Shown here: positions 61,577 through 64,000 of the stretch, in pieces
Numbering within the stretch: the stretch's first letter is position 1
Layout: each line of letters begins with the position of its first letter
Position numbers and translations under genes: made by a program
Source: Duganella sp. Leaf126
GTDB taxonomy: Bacteria; Pseudomonadota; Gammaproteobacteria; Burkholderiales; Burkholderiaceae_D
Reading direction: 5' to 3'
Assembly (NCBI RefSeq): GCF_001423125.1
Contig: NZ_LMNW01000001.1
Location: 669,433-733,432 of the forward strand
DNA length: 64,000 nt
The notes under the pieces: generated by a model
Database searches by the model: none
What the model was told of the DNA's origin: nothing
What the model saw: the letters and a program-made list of their open reading frames with translations, nothing else

Positions 61577-62257
61577 CTACTTCAAGCCGGCGACGTAGTC
61601 GGCCACGGCCTTCATCTCGTCATCGGACATGCGGGCAGCGATGGTGGCCATTTCCGGGCTGTTCTTGCGGCCGTGGCCCTTGAACAGGCCCAGCTGGGCG
61701 ACCGTGTAATCCTGGTGCTGGCCGGCCAGGCGCGGGTACAGCGCCGGAATGCCGCCGCCGGTGGCGCCGTGACAGCTGGCGCAGGCCGGCACGTTTTTCT
61801 CGGCAATGCCGCCGCGGTAGATTTTCTTGCCGAGTTCGAGGCTGGCGCGGTTCTTGGCTGCCCCCGGCTTCGCGGTCTGGGTGGACAGCCAGGCCGCCAC
61901 GTTGTGCTTGTCGGCGTCGGTCAGCATCTTGGCGTACAGCGACATCACCGGCTGCTGGCGCGCGTCGGTGGTGAAATTGACCAGCTGCTTGTACAGGTAG
62001 CTCTGGCTTTGCGCGGCCAGCCTGGGGTTGACGGCGATCGTCGAGTTGCCATTGGCGCCGTGGCACGACACGCAGGCCGGCAAGCCGCGCGCGGCGTCGC
62101 CCTCGGCGTACAGCGTGCCGCCCTTGGCGGGATCGATCTTGGCAGCGGTGCTTGAGCCGGCGGCAGGCGCCTGGTCTTGGGCGTGGCCGATGGAGGAAGT
62201 CAGGGCGAAGGCGGTGATGAGCAGGGAATTGAGCAGAGGAACAAACGCACGTTTCAT
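61577..62257 (-). CDS. Diheme cytochrome c4
   Basis: 226 residues. A signal peptide (about 1-27) is followed by two class I cytochrome c domains, each with a CxxCH: CVSCH at 62-66 and CASCH at 159-163. Methionine ligand regions are PVMSLYAKMLTDADKHNVAAWLSTQ and MATIAARMSDDEMKAVADYVAGLK. This duplicated layout is typical of c4, an electron carrier to terminal oxidases. The adjacent ResB/CcsB proteins would attach its hemes. Confidence 0.94.
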   Translation of the reverse strand: MKRAFVPLLNSLLITAFALTSSIGHAQDQAPAAGSSTAAKIDPAKGGTLYAEGDAARGLPACVSCHGANGNSTIAVNPRLAAQSQSYLYKQLVNFTTDARQQPVMSLYAKMLTDADKHNVAAWLSTQTAKPGAAKNRASLELGKKIYRGGIAEKNVPACASCHGATGGGIPALYPRLAGQHQDYTVAQLGLFKGHGRKNSPEMATIAARMSDDEMKAVADYVAGLK

Positions 62258-62349
62258 TCAAGCACCTTTGGAAGGAGTCTATAAAGTTTACGTCCGAATG
62301 AAGGCGTGGCATTCTCGAATGCCTGGCAACATTCCGCGATCAGGCATTG

Positions 62350-62355
62350 TACAAT
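62350..62355 (+). promoter_or_regulatory. Putative -10 box of engB
   Basis: TACAAT 59 bp before the engB ATG in the 156-bp divergent gap with the c4 gene. No good -35 match is seen. Confidence 0.3.
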
Positions 62356-62413
62356 AGCTTACCTGCCTAACCGCCCCACTTTGTTGCATTTTCCCCCATC
62401 TTTACGTCTTCTC

Positions 62414-63181
62414 ATGTCTAAACTCTGGCAAGCCCGTTTCTTTACGACCGTTAACCAATTGCGCGATCTGCCCGACACCACGGTGCCGGAAATCGCCTTT
62501 GCCGGTCGTTCCAACGCCGGCAAATCGACTGCCATCAACATCCTGTGCAACCAGAAGGGACTGGCGTTCGCGTCCAAGACGCCGGGCCGCACCCAGCACA
62601 TCAATTATTTCTCGATCGGCGGCGCCCACGTCGCCCAGCACCGCAAGGACCCGACCATTGTCGACGAGATCGAATGCCTGCTGGTGGACTTGCCCGGCTA
62701 CGGTTACGCCGAAGTGTCCGGTTCGGCCAAGCTGCACTGGCAGCGCCTGCTGGGCGACTATGTCCAGCGCCGCGAGCAGCTCGCTGCGCTGATCCTGATC
62801 ATGGACTCGCGCCGCCCGTTCACCGAACTCGACATCCAGATGCTCGAGTGGTTTGCGCCCACGGGCAAGCCGATCCACTGCATCCTGACCAAGGTCGATA
62901 AGCTCAACCGCAACGAGTCGGTCAACGTGCTGCGCCAGGCCAAGGCCCGTCTCGACAGCTATGTCGACGAAGACGGCGAAGGTTTCCCGTTTACCGTGCA
63001 GCTGTTCTCCGCGCTCAAGCGCATCGGCATCGAGGAAGCCAACGACAAGATCCTGGCACTGGCCGGCGTCACCGACGAGCAGGCCGCCGCCCAGGTGGCG
63101 CAGCTTGCTGCCGACGATGGCGCCGGTAACGAAGCCGATCCTGCAGCCGACGAGGCCAGCGCCGCCGACACCAAGCAATGA
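62414..63181 (+). CDS. engB: Ribosome biogenesis GTP-binding protein EngB (YihA/YsxC)
   Basis: 255 residues: G1 GRSNAGKS at 31-38, [12 protein letters not shown] (G2), DLPGYGYA (G3), TKVDKLNR (G4) and [12 protein letters not shown] (G5). It is needed for late 50S subunit assembly. It carries an acidic Ala/Asp-rich C-terminal tail (about 228-255) beyond the core domain. ATG 62414 ([16 protein letters not shown]) is the family start. Followed at 20 bp by hemB. Confidence 0.96.
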   Translation: MSKLWQARFFTTVNQLRDLPDTTVPEIAFAGRSNAGKSTAINILCNQKGLAFASKTPGRTQHINYFSIGGAHVAQHRKDPTIVDEIECLLVDLPGYGYAEVSGSAKLHWQRLLGDYVQRREQLAALILIMDSRRPFTELDIQMLEWFAPTGKPIHCILTKVDKLNRNESVNVLRQAKARLDSYVDEDGEGFPFTVQLFSALKRIGIEEANDKILALAGVTDEQAAAQVAQLAADDGAGNEADPAADEASAADTKQ

Positions 63182-63189
63182 ACCGATAA

Positions 63190-64000
<811 letters not shown>

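Overview
The window is a GC-rich, densely coded chromosomal segment of a betaproteobacterium. Gene content and order (kdsD-kdsC-lptCAB-rpoN-hpf, ispE/lolB/tRNA-Gln/prs/rplY/pth/ychF, ponA|pilMNOPQ-aroKB-dgt, ccsB-resB, a c4-type cytochrome, engB, hemB) point to Burkholderiales, most likely Oxalobacteraceae (Massilia/Duganella/Janthinobacterium-like). The family placement is inference from protein style and synteny, not from a search. There are about 56 protein genes and one tRNA. No gap between genes exceeds about 265 bp, so no long empty stretch exists. I see no phage, IS element, CRISPR array, rRNA or plasmid feature.

Layout. 1-6332: the 5' part of a giant flavin/Fe-S oxidoreductase, a DedA/YqaA-like membrane protein, threonine deaminase (ilvA) and queF. 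6491-8940: nitrogen-PTS and regulatory genes ptsN-hprK-rapZ on the + strand, with a duplication-flanked 107-bp insertion between hprK and rapZ. 8951-11016: a translationally coupled pair, a hydroxyisobutyryl-CoA hydrolase-like enzyme and a secreted alginate-lyase-family protein. 11079-16538: the LPS/sigma-54 cluster hpf, rpoN, lptB, lptA, lptC, kdsC, kdsD on the - strand. 16641-23447: CPA2 antiporter, BluB-like protein, GAF-GGDEF cyclase, MOSC protein and a NYN/OST-HTH putative ribonuclease. 23567-27467: an ABC-F ATPase with a structured leader, a CMD protein with a MerR regulator, and an exported esterase. 27562-33306: ychF, glycine-zipper protein, exported M20 amidohydrolase, pth, rplY, prs. 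33471-36950: tRNA-Gln, ispE, lolB, TPR lipoprotein. 37109-41078: mutM, dynamin-like GTPase, mutY. 41097-46510: small coiled-coil membrane protein, dgt, a fused aroK-aroB gene and an Ig-like lipoprotein. 46550-54370: the type IV pilus alignment/secretin operon pilMNOPQ and divergent ponA. 54493-64000: cyaY, lptM, lysA, msrQP, ccsB/resB (System II cytochrome c maturation), cytochrome c4, engB and the 5' part of hemB.

Several neighbours work together. KdsD/KdsC make Kdo for LPS, LptABC export it, LolB and LptM serve the same outer membrane, and ponA/pilMNOPQ span the envelope. RpoN, HPF, PtsN, HPr kinase and RapZ form the proteobacterial nitrogen/carbon/envelope regulatory set, here split, with one half inverted. 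CcsB/ResB mature c-type cytochromes such as the neighbouring c4 protein. MutM and MutY are the two halves of the 8-oxoguanine defence and flank the dynamin-like gene.

Most of the window is conserved housekeeping sequence. The points most worth a second look are the duplicated hprK-rapZ junction with a possible 31-codon ORF, the ABC-F leader with a three-codon upstream ORF, the aroK-aroB fusion, the NYN/OST-HTH protein with a long disordered tail, the Ig/EF-hand-like lipoprotein between pilQ and aroKB, and the dynamin-like GTPase between mutM and mutY. I did not find convincing evidence of a wholly new multi-gene system.
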